A DNA stretch of 64,000 nucleotides from Falsirhodobacter deserti (GCF_004015795.1 NZ_ML137218.1:834311-898310); one strand, 5' to 3'. Positions 9,605 to 20,174 are shown, counted from the stretch's first letter. A program made the numbers and translations. The notes: a model not told the origin generated them from the sequence alone.

Positions 9605-11377
9605 TTAAAGCGGTGCTGCGGCGTGGCGCAGCCAGTCCAGCGCAGATGCCGAAAGGCGCGGACCGATCTTTTCCAGCACCTCCGCGTGATAGGCATCAAG
9701 CCACGCGCGTTCATCCGGCGAAAGCCGCTCAGGCAGCACAAGGCGCCGGTCGAAAGGCACGAAGGTCAGGGTTTCAAAGCGCAGCTGTTCGCGGTCATCC
9801 GGGCCTTGCGGCGCGGCCTCCACCACGATCAGGTTCTCCAGCCGGATGCCGAAAGCCCCCTCGCGGTAATAGCCCGGCTCGTTCGACAGGATCATCCCGG
9901 CTTCCAGCGGCACCTCCGAGATGCGGGAGATGCGCTGCGGCCCTTCATGCACCGACAGGAATGCGCCGACGCCATGGCCCGTGCCGTGATTGAAATCGCG
10001 CCCGTCCAGCCAAAGGTGGAAACGCGCGATCGGATCCAGATCGCGGCCGGCCAGCCCCGCAGGCCAGCGCGCGCGCGACAGGTTGATCAGGCCCTGAAGC
10101 ACGCGGGTATAGCAATCCCGCGCCTCGTTCCCGGGATCGCCCACGGCCATCGTGCGGGTGATGTCAGTCGTGCCATCGGCATATTGCGCACCGGAGTCGA
10201 CCAGCAACAGCTCATTCAGCCGGACAGGGCGGTTGGTTTCCTCGGTCACGCGGTAATGCATGATCGCGCCGTTCGGGCCCGCGCCGGAAATCGTCTCGAA
10301 GCTGATGTCGTGCAAGGCGTTGGTGGCGCGGCGGAAGCCTTCCAGCGCCTGCACGACCGCGATCTCGGTAAGTGTGCCTTTCGGCGCTTCGGCATCCAGC
10401 CATGCAAGAAACTCGACCATGGCCGCACCGTCGCGCAGATGCGCCTCGCGCATGCCGGCAATCTCGGCTTCGGTCTTGCGGGCCTTGGGCAGACGGCAGG
10501 GATCGCCGGCGCCAAGGATCTTGGTGCCTTCCTCCTCCAGCGTCAGGCGCAGGGCAAGGGGGGCGCTTGCCGGATCAAGCTGCACCGGCCCGTTCAACGC
10601 GCGCAGCGCTTCGCCAAAGGCGGTGGTCGGGCGCAGCGTAACCTGCGGGCCAAGATGATCCATCACCTCGTCCGGGATCTTCGACGGATCGGTGAACAGA
10701 TCCACCCGCGCATCATTGTGCAGGATGGCAAAGGCGTGCAGCACCGGATTACGCGGCACGTCGGCCCCACGGATGTTCAGCAACCAGCAGATGCTGTCGG
10801 GCAGGGTCAGAACGGCGGCAGTGCCCTTCAGCCCCTTGGCGACCATCTTGCGCTTTTCGGCCGCCGTCATGCCTGCCAGTTCATCGGGATGCAGGAAGGC
10901 GCGGCTGCGCGGCGCGGCGGGCTGGTCTTGCCAGATGCGATCCACCAGATTCTGGACCGGCCGCAGCGTGACCCCCGCATCGCGCAGGGCCGAGATTTCG
11001 TCCTGCGTGTGCAGCCACGGATCGAAGCCGATCTCTCCATGCGTGCGTTCCATGATCCACGGGCCGGGCTTGATGTCGGGCCACGGAACGGGCGTGAAAT
11101 GATCCAGAGCGACCTGTGCCTTCACCTGCGTGCGATAGCGTCCGTCAATGAACACGCCCGCCTGATCCGCCAGCACCACGCAAAAGCCGGCCGAGCCGGT
11201 GAAGCCGGTCAGCCATGCCAGCCGGTCATCGCGCGCTGCGACATATTCGCCCTGATGCACATCGGCACGGGGCACGATGAAGCCAGACAGCCCTTCGCGT
11301 TGCAGCTGTTCACGCAGGGCGGCAAGGCGGGGCGGCCCCTGTTCGGGGCTGGCAGTGGTGGTGAAGGTCTGAAACAT
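9605..11377 (-). CDS. Xaa-Pro aminopeptidase (M24B family)
   Basis: A 590-residue metallopeptidase that removes N-terminal residues preceding proline, similar in length to eukaryotic-type aminopeptidase P. The N-terminal creatinase-like domains include SGFIVPRADVHQGEYV and the Arg-containing WLTGFTGSAG. The C-terminal pita-bread domain has the metal ligands in LLLVDSGAQYADGTTDITRT, then GTGHGVGAFLSVHEGPQ and GMILSNEPGYY. The start codon shares one base with the cobT stop (TGATG), so it is coupled to cobT; no functional link is obvious. Confidence 0.92.
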   Translation of the reverse strand: MFQTFTTTASPEQGPPRLAALREQLQREGLSGFIVPRADVHQGEYVAARDDRLAWLTGFTGSAGFCVVLADQAGVFIDGRYRTQVKAQVALDHFTPVPWPDIKPGPWIMERTHGEIGFDPWLHTQDEISALRDAGVTLRPVQNLVDRIWQDQPAAPRSRAFLHPDELAGMTAAEKRKMVAKGLKGTAAVLTLPDSICWLLNIRGADVPRNPVLHAFAILHNDARVDLFTDPSKIPDEVMDHLGPQVTLRPTTAFGEALRALNGPVQLDPASAPLALRLTLEEEGTKILGAGDPCRLPKARKTEAEIAGMREAHLRDGAAMVEFLAWLDAEAPKGTLTEIAVVQALEGFRRATNALHDISFETISGAGPNGAIMHYRVTEETNRPVRLNELLLVDSGAQYADGTTDITRTMAVGDPGNEARDCYTRVLQGLINLSRARWPAGLAGRDLDPIARFHLWLDGRDFNHGTGHGVGAFLSVHEGPQRISRISEVPLEAGMILSNEPGYYREGAFGIRLENLIVVEAAPQGPDDREQLRFETLTFVPFDRRLVLPERLSPDERAWLDAYHAEVLEKIGPRLSASALDWLRHAAAPL

Positions 11378-13233
11378 CAGCCGGTCTTTCTCATGCCCAA
11401 TGCGCGGGCGCGTTTCCTCGGGTCCGCCTCGAACAGGGAGGCGAGCTGCTCGGTCATTGCACCTGCAAGCTGTTCCACATCCGTAATCGTGACGGCACGC
11501 TGGTAGTACCGCGTCACGTCATGGCCGATGCCGATGGCGATCAATTCGCAGGCGCGGCGGCGTTCGACCATCGCGATCACATCGCGCAGGTGCTTTTCAA
11601 GATAGTTGGCGGGGTTCACCGACAGGGTGGAATCGTCCACCGGTGCGCCGTCGGAAATCACCATCAGGATCTTGCGGGCCTCGGGCCGGGCGGTCAGGCG
11701 GCGATGGGCCCATTCCAGCGCCTCACCGTCGATGTTTTCCTTCAGCAACCCTTCCTTCATCATCAGGCCAAGATTTGGGCGGGCGCGCCGCCACGGCGTG
11801 TCCCCGCCCTTATAGATGATGTGCCGCAGATCGTTCAGCCGGCCGGGCTGTGCCTTGCGCCCTTCGGACAGCCACGCCTCGCGCGATTGGCCGCCCTTCC
11901 ACGCGCGCGTGGTGAAGCCAAGGATTTCCACCTTCACCTGGCACCGCTCCAGCGTTCGCGCCAGAACATCCGCGCAGATTGCCGCGATGGAGATGGGACG
12001 CCCGCGCATGGACCCAGAATTGTCCAGAAGCAGCGTCACGCAGGTATCGCGGAACTCGGTATCATGCTCGATCTTGAAGGAAAGGGGGGTGGTCGGGTTG
12101 GCGACAACCCGCGCCAGACGCCCGGCATCAAGGATGCCCTCTTCAAGGTCGAATTCCCACGAGCGGCTTTGCTGCGCCTGAAGGCGGCGTTGCAGCTTGT
12201 TGGCCAGGCGGCTGACAGCGCCCTTCAGCGGTTCAAGCTGCTGATCCAGATAGGCGCGAAGCCTTTCCAGCTCTGCCGGTTCGGCCAGTTCCTCGGCGTG
12301 GATCTCCTCGTCGAAGCGGGTGGTGAAGACGGCATAGTTCGGATCGGCATCGGAATGGGTCGGCGGGGGCGGGGGCTCGTTCGGGGCCTCCCCCTCGGGC
12401 AGCTCGGCTTCCTCGCCCTCAAGCTGCTCGTCGCTATCCTCCATGGAGACTTGCGCCTGACCGGCATCCTGCTGTTCTTCCTGTCCGCGTTCAGGGGCGG
12501 CGTCATCGGGTTCGTCATCCGCGCCATCCTGATCGGCCGAAGAATCGGGCTCCTGATCGTCCTGTTCCGCCTCGTCCGGGGCATCGTCGCCTGGATCCTC
12601 CTGATCGGGATCCTCGCCAAGCTGGTCGCCGAAGCCCAGATCCCTGATCATCTGCCGCGCCATGCGGGCGAAGGCGGCCTGATCGTCCAGCGTTTCCAGA
12701 TCGCCGATGGCGATGCGGTCGCGCCACAGGTCCATCACGTTGGCGGCGGCGGGCGGCAGGTCGCGCCCGGTCGCCATGTGGCGCACAAGATAGCCGGCGG
12801 CAACGGCCAGCGGCGCATCCTCGGCCTTCCTGATCTGGCCATAGCCCTTGCGATCGGCTTCATGCGCGATCTTGGCGTCGATGTTGGTGGCGGTGCCGGG
12901 CATGTCGCGCGCGCCCATCGCCTCCACCCGTGCGGTTTCCATCGCATCGAAGATGTCGCGCGCCATCTGGCCGGTGGGGGCATAGCGGGCCGCCACCGCC
13001 TCATCGTGATAGCGGCGGCGAAGGGCGAAGGCATCTGCCGTGCCGCGGGCCAGCAGTACCTCGTCGCGCGTCATGCGGCGAGTCACCTGCGGCAGGCGCA
13101 TCCCGTCACGCGTCAGGCCCGGCGGATCGACCGAGTAGGTGACCGTCAGGTCGCGATCGCGCGCCATCGTCTTCGTCGCCTCGGCCAGAGCCTTCTTGAA
13201 CGGATCGGCGGGATTTTCGGGCGGTTTGCTCAT
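11377..13233 (-). CDS. cobT: Aerobic cobaltochelatase subunit CobT
   Basis: One of three subunits (CobN, CobS, CobT) inserting cobalt into hydrogenobyrinic acid diamide in aerobic cobalamin synthesis. The 618-residue protein has an N-terminal helical region, a long acidic linker (residues about 205-305, very rich in Asp, Glu and Pro) and a C-terminal von Willebrand A domain with the MIDAS motif [13 protein letters not shown]. It follows cobS by 16 bases with a GAGGAGGG site. cobN is not in the window, so the large subunit must be encoded elsewhere. Confidence 0.96.
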   Translation of the reverse strand: MSKPPENPADPFKKALAEATKTMARDRDLTVTYSVDPPGLTRDGMRLPQVTRRMTRDEVLLARGTADAFALRRRYHDEAVAARYAPTGQMARDIFDAMETARVEAMGARDMPGTATNIDAKIAHEADRKGYGQIRKAEDAPLAVAAGYLVRHMATGRDLPPAAANVMDLWRDRIAIGDLETLDDQAAFARMARQMIRDLGFGDQLGEDPDQEDPGDDAPDEAEQDDQEPDSSADQDGADDEPDDAAPERGQEEQQDAGQAQVSMEDSDEQLEGEEAELPEGEAPNEPPPPPTHSDADPNYAVFTTRFDEEIHAEELAEPAELERLRAYLDQQLEPLKGAVSRLANKLQRRLQAQQSRSWEFDLEEGILDAGRLARVVANPTTPLSFKIEHDTEFRDTCVTLLLDNSGSMRGRPISIAAICADVLARTLERCQVKVEILGFTTRAWKGGQSREAWLSEGRKAQPGRLNDLRHIIYKGGDTPWRRARPNLGLMMKEGLLKENIDGEALEWAHRRLTARPEARKILMVISDGAPVDDSTLSVNPANYLEKHLRDVIAMVERRRACELIAIGIGHDVTRYYQRAVTITDVEQLAGAMTEQLASLFEADPRKRARALGMRKTG

Positions 13234-13249
13234 TCTGCCCTCCTCGGGC

Positions 13250-14224
13250 TTACCTCATCGCCGTGGATGCGGCGCTTTCGGGAAGTTCCTCGCCGAAGCA
13301 GCGCTGATAGAATTCGGCCACCGTCTGGCGTTCCAGCTCGTCGCACTTGTTCAGGAAGGTCAGGCGGAAGGCATAGCCGATGTTGCGGAAGATCTCGGCG
13401 TTCTGCGCCCATGCAATGACCGTGCGCGGCGACATGACGGTGGACAGATCGCCGTTCATGAAGGCGGTCCGCGTCATGTCGGCAACCGTCACCATCTGGT
13501 TGATCTGCTTGCGGCCCTTTTCGTTGTTGTAGTGGGGGGCCTTGGACAGCACGATGTTCACCTCGGCATCGTGGCGGAGGTAGTTCAGCGTGGCCACAAG
13601 GCTCCACCGGTCCATCTGGCCCTGGTTGATCTGCTGGGTGCCGTGGTAAAGGCCGGTCGTGTCGCCAAGGCCCACCGTGTTGGCCGTGGCGAACAGGCGG
13701 AAGGACGGGTGTGGGGTAATCACCTCGTTCTGGTCAAGCAGCGTCAACTTGCCGTTCGCCTCCAGCACGCGCTGGATCACGAACATCACGTCGGCGCGGC
13801 CCGCGTCATATTCGTCGAACACGATGGCGCAAGGGTTGCGCAGGGCCCAGGGCAGGATGCCTTCCTGAAAGCTCGTGACCTGCTTGCCATCGACCAGCTT
13901 GATCGCGTCCTTGCCGATCAGGTCGATCCGGCTGACATGGCTGTCAAGGTTCACGCGGACCGAGGGCCAGTTCAGGCGGCTGGCCACCTGTTCGATATGC
14001 GTGGATTTCCCCGTGCCGTGATACCCCTGGATCATCACGCGGCGGTTATAGGCAAACCCCGCAAGGATCGCGAGCGTGGTGTCCGGGTCGAACTTGTAGG
14101 TGGGGTCCTCTTCGGGAACGCGATCGGTGCGATCCGCGAATGCCTTCACCTTCATGTCGGTGTCGATCCCGAAAACCTCGCGGACAGAGATTTCCTCGGT
14201 GGGTTTCGCGGGCAGGTCGAGCAT
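13250..14224 (-). CDS. cobS: Aerobic cobaltochelatase subunit CobS
   Basis: AAA+ ATPase that forms a chaperone-like ring with CobT and drives cobalt insertion by CobN. Walker A is [10 protein letters not shown], Walker B is [11 protein letters not shown], and a sensor/arginine-finger region follows in [22 protein letters not shown] 14224 gives 324 residues beginning [19 protein letters not shown], and AGAGGA lies 7 bases upstream; a 14-codon upstream extension is possible but lacks family support. Confidence 0.96.
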   Translation of the reverse strand: MLDLPAKPTEEISVREVFGIDTDMKVKAFADRTDRVPEEDPTYKFDPDTTLAILAGFAYNRRVMIQGYHGTGKSTHIEQVASRLNWPSVRVNLDSHVSRIDLIGKDAIKLVDGKQVTSFQEGILPWALRNPCAIVFDEYDAGRADVMFVIQRVLEANGKLTLLDQNEVITPHPSFRLFATANTVGLGDTTGLYHGTQQINQGQMDRWSLVATLNYLRHDAEVNIVLSKAPHYNNEKGRKQINQMVTVADMTRTAFMNGDLSTVMSPRTVIAWAQNAEIFRNIGYAFRLTFLNKCDELERQTVAEFYQRCFGEELPESAASTAMR

Positions 14225-14343
14225 GCGTCTATCCTCTGATGGCTTGCTATTTGATGTAACATTCACAATCGCGGTGCAAGGCCGGAACCCGGTATTCCTT
14301 CCGCTCGTTCACGCTGCAACGCAGCAAGAAACAGGGGGATTGC

Positions 14344-15099
14344 ATGCGCTTCGAAGGCAAGGTGGTCGTGGTCACAGGCGCCAGTTCCGGCATAGGGGAG
14401 GCCGCTGCACGTCGCTTTTCCTCGGAAGGGGCGATTGTGCTGCTGGTGGCACGCAACGAGGAAAAGCTGTCGCGCGTTGCCCAAAGCCTGCCGCAGGATC
14501 GTACCGTGTGGATCACAGCTGACCTTTCCACCGAAGAAGGTGCGCGCAAGCTTGCGGACAAGGCGCAGCAACTGGGCGGCGCGGATGTGCTGGTGAACAA
14601 TGCCGGCATCGCGGTTGGCGGTACGATCGATCAGGTCAGCCTGCAGGACTGGAACACCCAGATCCAGACCAACCTGACCGGCTATTTCCTTGTGACCAAA
14701 TTCCTGTGGGGCCAGCTGAAGGCCAAGAAGGGCAACGTGGTCATGACCTCGTCGGTATCCGGCCTTGGCGGCGACTGGGGGATGTTCGCCTACAATTCGT
14801 CCAAGGGCGGGATCACCAACATGGTGCGCGCACTGGCGCTGGACGGTGCGAAGCTTGGCATCCGGGTGAATGCCGTGAACCCCGCGCTGACACGGTCCGA
14901 CATGACCAAGAACATGCTGGACGACGAGGCGCTGATGGCCAGGTTCAACGAACGCCAGCCGCTGGGCGCACCCGCCGATCCGGCGGATGTCGCGTCGGTG
15001 ATGGCCTTCCTCGCCTCGGACGATGCGCGGCTGGTGACGGGCGTGAACCTGCCCGCGGATGGCGGGGTCATGGCCTCCAACGGTCAGCCCCCGCAGTGA
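14344..15099 (+). CDS. SDR-family NAD(P)-dependent oxidoreductase
   Basis: A 251-residue classical short-chain dehydrogenase. It shows the cofactor loop TGASSGIGEA, the NNAG motif (VLVNNAGIA), the catalytic Ser in VVMTSSVSG, and the Tyr and Lys in YNSSKGG; the last is a YNxxK variant in which Ser follows Asn. The C-terminal VTGVNLPADGG is typical of the 3-ketoacyl-ACP-reductase-like clan. The substrate cannot be read from sequence. AGGGGG lies before the ATG. It is divergent from cobS. Confidence 0.85.
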   Translation: MRFEGKVVVVTGASSGIGEAAARRFSSEGAIVLLVARNEEKLSRVAQSLPQDRTVWITADLSTEEGARKLADKAQQLGGADVLVNNAGIAVGGTIDQVSLQDWNTQIQTNLTGYFLVTKFLWGQLKAKKGNVVMTSSVSGLGGDWGMFAYNSSKGGITNMVRALALDGAKLGIRVNAVNPALTRSDMTKNMLDDEALMARFNERQPLGAPADPADVASVMAFLASDDARLVTGVNLPADGGVMASNGQPPQ

Positions 15100-15714
15100 T
15101 CAGTCGCGGAAGAAGCGGCTGTCCTTGATCTGGTCCCACGCCCAGACAACCTCCTGCAACCGCTCCTCGTCGGCGCGGTTGCCCCCGTTCATGTCGGGGT
15201 GCAGGTCTTTCACAAGACTCTTGTACTGCTTGCGGATCTCGATCTTGGTCCAGCTGTCGCGGGCATCGAGGATCTCCAGCGCCTTGCGTTCCGTCGGGGG
15301 CAGCTTGCGTGTGGCGGTGTGGCGCGCAGGGTTCTGCGTGCCCTTGTCGCCAAGGATTTCCAGCGGATCATCCACGCCAAGGCGCGACCAGACATGCCCT
15401 TCGTCGGGCTTCTTGGTGGCGCGGCCCCACATGCGGTCAGATTCAAGGAAGCTTTCGAACTCTTCCTCTGTCTTTCCTTGGAAGAAGTTCCACTTCAAGT
15501 TGTATTCGCGAACGTGGTCTTTGCAGAACCACACGTATTCATCCAGATGATCGGGAGAGCGGGGCGCGCGATACAGCCCCGCTTCGGTGCAGCCGGGATA
15601 GGTGCATTCCCGTGTGGATGTTTCCTGCGCACCCGACATGCCACGACGCCCCGTTTTACGGCGCTTCTTGTCGGTCGAAACGCGGATGTCGAAATCAAAG
15701 GGGGATTTGTTCAT
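15100..15714 (-). CDS. J-domain (DnaJ-like) protein
   Basis: A 204-residue protein whose last ~60 residues form a DnaJ J domain with the HPD tripeptide (LVKDLHPDMNGG), the site that stimulates DnaK. The middle part has a small cysteine-rich stretch (ECTYPGCTEAGLYR, then VWFCKDH) that could bind zinc. A J domain placed at the C-terminus suggests a dedicated co-chaperone recruiting one client. ATG 15714 gives the start MNKSPFDFDIRVSTDKKRR; the ribosome site is weak (AAGG). It is divergent from bolA. Confidence 0.82.
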   Translation of the reverse strand: MNKSPFDFDIRVSTDKKRRKTGRRGMSGAQETSTRECTYPGCTEAGLYRAPRSPDHLDEYVWFCKDHVREYNLKWNFFQGKTEEEFESFLESDRMWGRATKKPDEGHVWSRLGVDDPLEILGDKGTQNPARHTATRKLPPTERKALEILDARDSWTKIEIRKQYKSLVKDLHPDMNGGNRADEERLQEVVWAWDQIKDSRFFRD

Positions 15715-15787
15715 CGTCAGGGCCTTTCCGAGTCGGAGGCGTGAGTTTAGACATTTGGGCGTCGAGGAGAAGAGGGCACCGACCATT

Positions 15788-16042
15788 ATGACCATCGCCG
15801 AGCAGATACACGCCCGTCTTCAGGACGCATTCCAGCCGACCGTCCTGACGGTAACGGATGACAGCGAAAGCCATCGCGGCCATGCGGGCTTTCGCGAAGG
15901 GGGGCAGACCCATTTCAACGTGACGATCCGCGCGGCTGCTTTTGCAGGCAAATCGCGCATCGCGCGCCATCGCGCCATCCATACCGCGCTGGGCGACATC
16001 ATGGGCCGCATCCACGCGCTTGCGCTGGATGTGGATGCCTGA
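15788..16042 (+). CDS. bolA: BolA-family protein
   Basis: An 84-residue BolA protein, a partner of monothiol glutaredoxins in iron-sulfur and iron homeostasis. It shows the family pattern of an N-terminal helix (IAEQIHARLQDAF), DDSESHRGHAG and a conserved His near the C-terminus in ARHRAIHTALGD. ATG 15788 starts the conserved region. pepN begins 13 bases after its stop, so the two may be co-transcribed. Confidence 0.9.
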   Translation: MTIAEQIHARLQDAFQPTVLTVTDDSESHRGHAGFREGGQTHFNVTIRAAAFAGKSRIARHRAIHTALGDIMGRIHALALDVDA

Positions 16043-16055
16043 GGAAGGAATTTCA

Positions 16056-18542
16056 ATGACCGTTCACCTGTCCGACTATACCCCCTTTTCGCACCCTGTC
16101 GAAAGCGTTGCGCTGACCTTCCGTCTGGCGCCGCGGGCCACGCGTGTGCAAAGCGTTATCCGCTTCGGGCAGGGCGGCACGACCCTGCGGCTGGACGGGG
16201 AGGGGCTGACCCTGATCCGCGCCGCCATCGACGGCCAGCCCGTGGATGCCGCACCGGACGCAACCGGCCTGACGCTGACCGTTCCCGATGCGCCGTTCGT
16301 GCTGGAAACCGAGGTGGAGATCGCCCCCGAAGGCAACACCGCGCTGGAAGGGCTTTACATGTCGAACGGCATGTATTGCACCCAGTGCGAAGCAGAGGGT
16401 TTCCGCAAGATCACCTTCTATCCCGACCGCCCCGACGTCATGGCGCCGTTCCGCGTCCGGATCGAAAGCGACATGCCGGTGATGCTGTCCAACGGCAATC
16501 CGGTGGCGCAGGGGAATGGCTGGGCCGAATGGGACGATCCCTGGCCCAAGCCCGCCTACCTGTTCGCGCTGGTGGCGGGTGAACTGGTCGCCCATTCGGA
16601 CCGTTTCACCACGATGAACGGCGATGACGTGGCGCTGAACATCTGGGTGCGTCCGGGAGACGAAGACCGCTGCGCCTATGCGATGAACAGCCTGATCCGC
16701 AGCATGAAGTGGGACGAACAGGTCTATGGCCGCGCCTATGACCTTTCGGTGTTCAACATCGTGGCCGTTGATGATTTCAACATGGGCGCGATGGAGAACA
16801 AGGGCCTGAACATCTTCAATTCCAAATACGTGCTGGCCCTGCCGGAAACGGCGACGGATGACGATTTCGCGCGGATCGAGGCTATCATCGCGCATGAATA
16901 CTTCCACAACTGGACGGGCAACCGGATCACCTGCCGAGACTGGTTCCAGCTGTGCCTGAAGGAAGGGCTGACGGTTTACCGCGACCAGCAGTTCAGCGCG
17001 GACATGCGGTCGGCCTCCGTCAAGCGGATCGAGGATGTGTTGACCCTGCGCGCCCGCCAGTTCCGCGAGGATGCAGGCCCGCTGGCCCATCCGGTCCGCC
17101 CCGAGGCGTATGAGGAGATCAACAACTTCTATACCGCCACGGTGTACGAAAAGGGGGCCGAACTGATCGGCATGCTGAAGCTGCTGGTTGGGGATGACGC
17201 CTATCGCCGCGCGCTGGATCTTTATTTTGAACGCCATGACGGGCAGGCCTGCACGATCGAGGATTGGCTGACCGTGTTCCAGGATGCAACGGGCCGCGAT
17301 CTGACGCAGTTCAAGCGCTGGTACAGCGAAGCCGGAACGCCGCGTGTATCGGTAGATGAGACGTGGGAGGAGGGCGTCTTCACCCTTACCCTTTCGCAGG
17401 ACGGCCAGAAGATCATTCCCGTGGCTGTTGGCCTGCTTGGTCCCGACGGGACCGAGGTGGTGCCCACGCAGGTGCTGGAGCTGACGAAGCACCGGCAAGA
17501 CTTCCGGTTTGAAGGGCTTGCGGCGCGGCCCGTCGCCTCGGTTCTGCGGGGCTTCTCGGCCCCCGTGATCCTTGACCGCAGCATGACTGCGCAGGATCGT
17601 GCCTTCCTGCTGGCCCATGACACCGATGCCTTCAACCGCTGGGAAGCGGGGCGGACCTTGGCCAAGGACGTGATGGCCCGGCTGGTGACCGATGGCGCGG
17701 CACCCCCCGCGATGTGGCTGGATGCCGTGGCTGCGGTGGCCACGGACGATGCGCTGGATCCTGCCTTCCGCGCGCTGGCCCTGCGCCTTCCGGCCGAAGA
17801 TGACATGGCCCAGACGCTTCACCAAGGCGGCGTGACGCCCGATCCCGACCGCATCCATGCCGCGCGCCGGCAGATGGCGCTGGCACTGGCCGAACGGCTG
17901 CGCGATGCGCTGCCGGCGCTGGTTGCACCTGTTGCGGGCCCATGGTCGCCCGATGCCGCGCAGGCCGGGCAGCGGGCATTTCGGATGCAGGCGCTGGGCC
18001 TTTTGTCGCGCCTTAATGGCGGGGCCGAAGCGCAGCGCGTGTTCGATGCCGCCACGAACATGACCGAAGAGGTTGGCGCGCTTTCCGCCCTGCTGGAGGT
18101 GGGCGCAGGCGATGCCGCGCTGGGCGTTTTCGCCCGCAAATGGGGCGATGACAGGATCGTCATGGACAAGTGGTTCAGCCTGCAGATCCTGCATGCCGCC
18201 GATGCGCCCGCAGTGGCGCGGCAGCTGACGGAACATCCGCGGTTCGACTGGAAAAACCCCAATCGTTTCCGCGCATTGTTCGGCGCGCTTGCGGGCAATC
18301 ATGCGGGGTTCCACAGGGCCGACGGCTCCGGCTATCGGTTGCTGGCGAATTGGCTGATCCGGCTGGATCCGGTCAATCCGCAAACGGCGGCACGCATGTC
18401 GCAGGCGTTTGAAGGATGGCCCCGGATGGATGCCGACCGGCAGGGCCTGATGCGCGCAGAGCTGGAGCGGATCCTTGCAGTTCCCTCCCTGTCGCGCGAC
18501 CTGTCGGAGATGGCGCGGCGCATGGCCGGCAGGCGGAAATAA
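16056..18542 (+). CDS. pepN: Aminopeptidase N (M1 family)
   Basis: A cytosolic zinc aminopeptidase of 828 residues, slightly shorter than the E. coli enzyme. The substrate-anchoring motif is MGAMENKG, and the zinc site is HEYFHNWTGNR with the third ligand Glu in LCLKEGLT. ATG 16056 is preceded by GAGGAAGGA; the frame is open another 38 codons into bolA but that part is only bolA read in another frame. A C-terminal all-helical domain makes up the last ~300 residues. Confidence 0.96.
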   Translation: MTVHLSDYTPFSHPVESVALTFRLAPRATRVQSVIRFGQGGTTLRLDGEGLTLIRAAIDGQPVDAAPDATGLTLTVPDAPFVLETEVEIAPEGNTALEGLYMSNGMYCTQCEAEGFRKITFYPDRPDVMAPFRVRIESDMPVMLSNGNPVAQGNGWAEWDDPWPKPAYLFALVAGELVAHSDRFTTMNGDDVALNIWVRPGDEDRCAYAMNSLIRSMKWDEQVYGRAYDLSVFNIVAVDDFNMGAMENKGLNIFNSKYVLALPETATDDDFARIEAIIAHEYFHNWTGNRITCRDWFQLCLKEGLTVYRDQQFSADMRSASVKRIEDVLTLRARQFREDAGPLAHPVRPEAYEEINNFYTATVYEKGAELIGMLKLLVGDDAYRRALDLYFERHDGQACTIEDWLTVFQDATGRDLTQFKRWYSEAGTPRVSVDETWEEGVFTLTLSQDGQKIIPVAVGLLGPDGTEVVPTQVLELTKHRQDFRFEGLAARPVASVLRGFSAPVILDRSMTAQDRAFLLAHDTDAFNRWEAGRTLAKDVMARLVTDGAAPPAMWLDAVAAVATDDALDPAFRALALRLPAEDDMAQTLHQGGVTPDPDRIHAARRQMALALAERLRDALPALVAPVAGPWSPDAAQAGQRAFRMQALGLLSRLNGGAEAQRVFDAATNMTEEVGALSALLEVGAGDAALGVFARKWGDDRIVMDKWFSLQILHAADAPAVARQLTEHPRFDWKNPNRFRALFGALAGNHAGFHRADGSGYRLLANWLIRLDPVNPQTAARMSQAFEGWPRMDADRQGLMRAELERILAVPSLSRDLSEMARRMAGRRK

Positions 18543-18623
18543 ACCGCTTCAAGCCGGCTGCACTTGCCTTCGGGGTGTATTCGCGCCATTTCTAGGTAAC
18601 GACGCCGTGTAGGGCAGGACACC

Positions 18624-19508
18624 ATGAGAGATCGCATTGACCCCCTTATTGCCGAGCGTGCGCCTTGGCTGTTCACGGGGCGCCCGCACCACCGCGTGGC
18701 CTATGCCGTCCTGACCCGCATGCTGGGATATGAACGGACGCTGAAGCTGGGTGCCGAATATCGCGACCTGCCCACGCCCGAGTTGATGGGGCGGGTTGCC
18801 GCCCTTATCGCCAAGGATATCCAGATCACGGGGCTGGAGAACATTCCGCGCAACGGCCCCGCGATGATCGTGGCGAACCATCCCACGGGCATCGCCGACG
18901 GGGTGATCCTTCACCACCTTCTGGCGCCCCTGCGGCCGGATCTGTTCTTTTACGCCAACAGCGACATCCTGCGCGTGATGCCGCAGATGATCGACCTGAT
19001 CTGCCCCGTCGAATGGCGGCAGGAAAAGCGTTCGATGCAGAAAACGCGCGAAACGATGGAGTATACGCGCAAGGCGATGGATGCGGGGCGGATCGGGGTG
19101 ATCTTCCCGTCGGGCCGTCTGGCCAAGCGCACCGGCCTGAAGCTGATGGAGCGTCCGTGGATGGCCTCGGCCGCGATGATCGCGCGCAAGTTCGACGTGC
19201 CGGTGATCCCGCTGAACATCCGGGCGCGCAATTCCACGCTGTTCTATCTGTTCGACCTGATCCACCCGACGCTGCGCGACATCACCCTGTTCCACGAGGT
19301 GTTGAACAAGCATCGACAGCCCTATCGCGTGGCCGTGGGCCATCCGATCGCACCCGACCGCATTCCGGCCAAGTCGGAAGACGGGATCGAGATGCTGCGC
19401 GCAGAAACGCTGGCCTTGGGCGGTGAATACGCGCCCGCAGTCAGCCTTGTGCAGATGACGCGCATTCCCGGCCTGCGCCCCGCACCGCCGCGTCTGACCA
19501 GCCCCTGA
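18624..19508 (+). CDS. PlsC-like acyltransferase
   Basis: A 294-residue protein of the glycerolipid/lysophospholipid acyltransferase superfamily. It has the catalytic motif VANHPTGIADG, a form with Pro after the His and five residues between His and Asp, and a second block GVIFPSGRLAKR. Such hemolysin-like members acylate lysolipids or ornithine-type lipids; the substrate cannot be fixed here. It is followed by a clear terminator. Confidence 0.85.
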   Translation: MRDRIDPLIAERAPWLFTGRPHHRVAYAVLTRMLGYERTLKLGAEYRDLPTPELMGRVAALIAKDIQITGLENIPRNGPAMIVANHPTGIADGVILHHLLAPLRPDLFFYANSDILRVMPQMIDLICPVEWRQEKRSMQKTRETMEYTRKAMDAGRIGVIFPSGRLAKRTGLKLMERPWMASAAMIARKFDVPVIPLNIRARNSTLFYLFDLIHPTLRDITLFHEVLNKHRQPYRVAVGHPIAPDRIPAKSEDGIEMLRAETLALGGEYAPAVSLVQMTRIPGLRPAPPRLTSP

Positions 19509-19518
19509 ACATGAAAAT

Positions 19519-19545
19519 GCCCCTTCGGATGCGAAGGGGCTTTGC
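19519..19545 (+). terminator. Rho-independent terminator after the acyltransferase
   Basis: A 9-bp perfect stem GCCCCTTCG/CGAAGGGGC with a GATG loop and a TTT tail sits 10 bases after the stop codon. The convergent lipoprotein gene ends at 19566 and may share it. Confidence 0.8.
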
Positions 19546-19565
19546 TTTATCCGGTCGTGGCGGCG

Positions 19566-20174
19566 TTACAGCGCGCAATAGGATTGCGTCCGCGTCCATG
19601 CCGCCATTTCCGCCCGCTTGGCCGAAGACCGGAAGGGCGCCCAGTCGCGGCCCATCCCGCGGCGACCCCGCGGGCCTGCAACCATGTTGTCCTTCGCCAC
19701 CTGCGCCGAGGCGATGTTGACAGCGCAGGCAAGGTTCGCCGCACCGTCCTTCAGGCTGGAAGAGGTCGTGGCCTCGCAGTCATAGGCGCGCGCGGTGCGG
19801 GGAGAAATCTGCACAAGGCCGATCCACTTGCCGCCGCCACCTGCCGCGGCAGGGTTCCACGTGCTTTCATGTTTCGCCAGCGCCGACAGCATCGCTGTCC
19901 AGAAGGCCCGGCGTTCATCCACTGAAGCATTGCGATAGCCGGGGCACCACGTGTCGATATCCGCTGGAACAAGTTGGGCCAGATCCGTTTCGTTCTGGCT
20001 GACGGCCGCAAGCGTCTGGCGCGTCCAGTTGGCTCCTTCCGGGCGGAAATCCCAACGCATCGCCGGCAGGGCCGTGGATTGCGTGGCTTGGGTCTCGGTG
20101 GTTGCGCAGCCGGCGATCGGCAGGGCAAGCATCGCGCCGAAAAGAAGCATTTTGATCTTCATTGGTCTCGACAT
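19566..20174 (-). CDS. Lytic-transglycosylase-like lipoprotein
   Basis: A lipoprotein of about 202 residues (lipobox ALPIAGC) with an SLT-type transglycosylase fold: catalytic Glu in ALAKHESTWNPAA and the following GLVQISPRTARAYDC block. It would cleave peptidoglycan glycan strands while anchored in the outer membrane. An ATG at 20162 (MKIKMLLFG) is an equally possible start; neither has a good Shine-Dalgarno. The C-terminus contains a conserved-looking WAPFRSSAKRAEMAAW. Confidence 0.78.
   Translation of the reverse strand: MSRPMKIKMLLFGAMLALPIAGCATTETQATQSTALPAMRWDFRPEGANWTRQTLAAVSQNETDLAQLVPADIDTWCPGYRNASVDERRAFWTAMLSALAKHESTWNPAAAGGGGKWIGLVQISPRTARAYDCEATTSSSLKDGAANLACAVNIASAQVAKDNMVAGPRGRRGMGRDWAPFRSSAKRAEMAAWTRTQSYCAL

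Noticed and set aside
11521-13419. 632-codon plus-strand frame opposite cobT
   Set aside because: Antisense to cobT, which has a clear von Willebrand A domain; no independent support.
16053-18383. Long open frame on the minus strand opposite pepN
   Set aside because: It lies exactly antisense to a gene with clear M1 peptidase motifs, is rich in His, Arg, Gly and Gln, and looks like the high-GC shadow of coding DNA.
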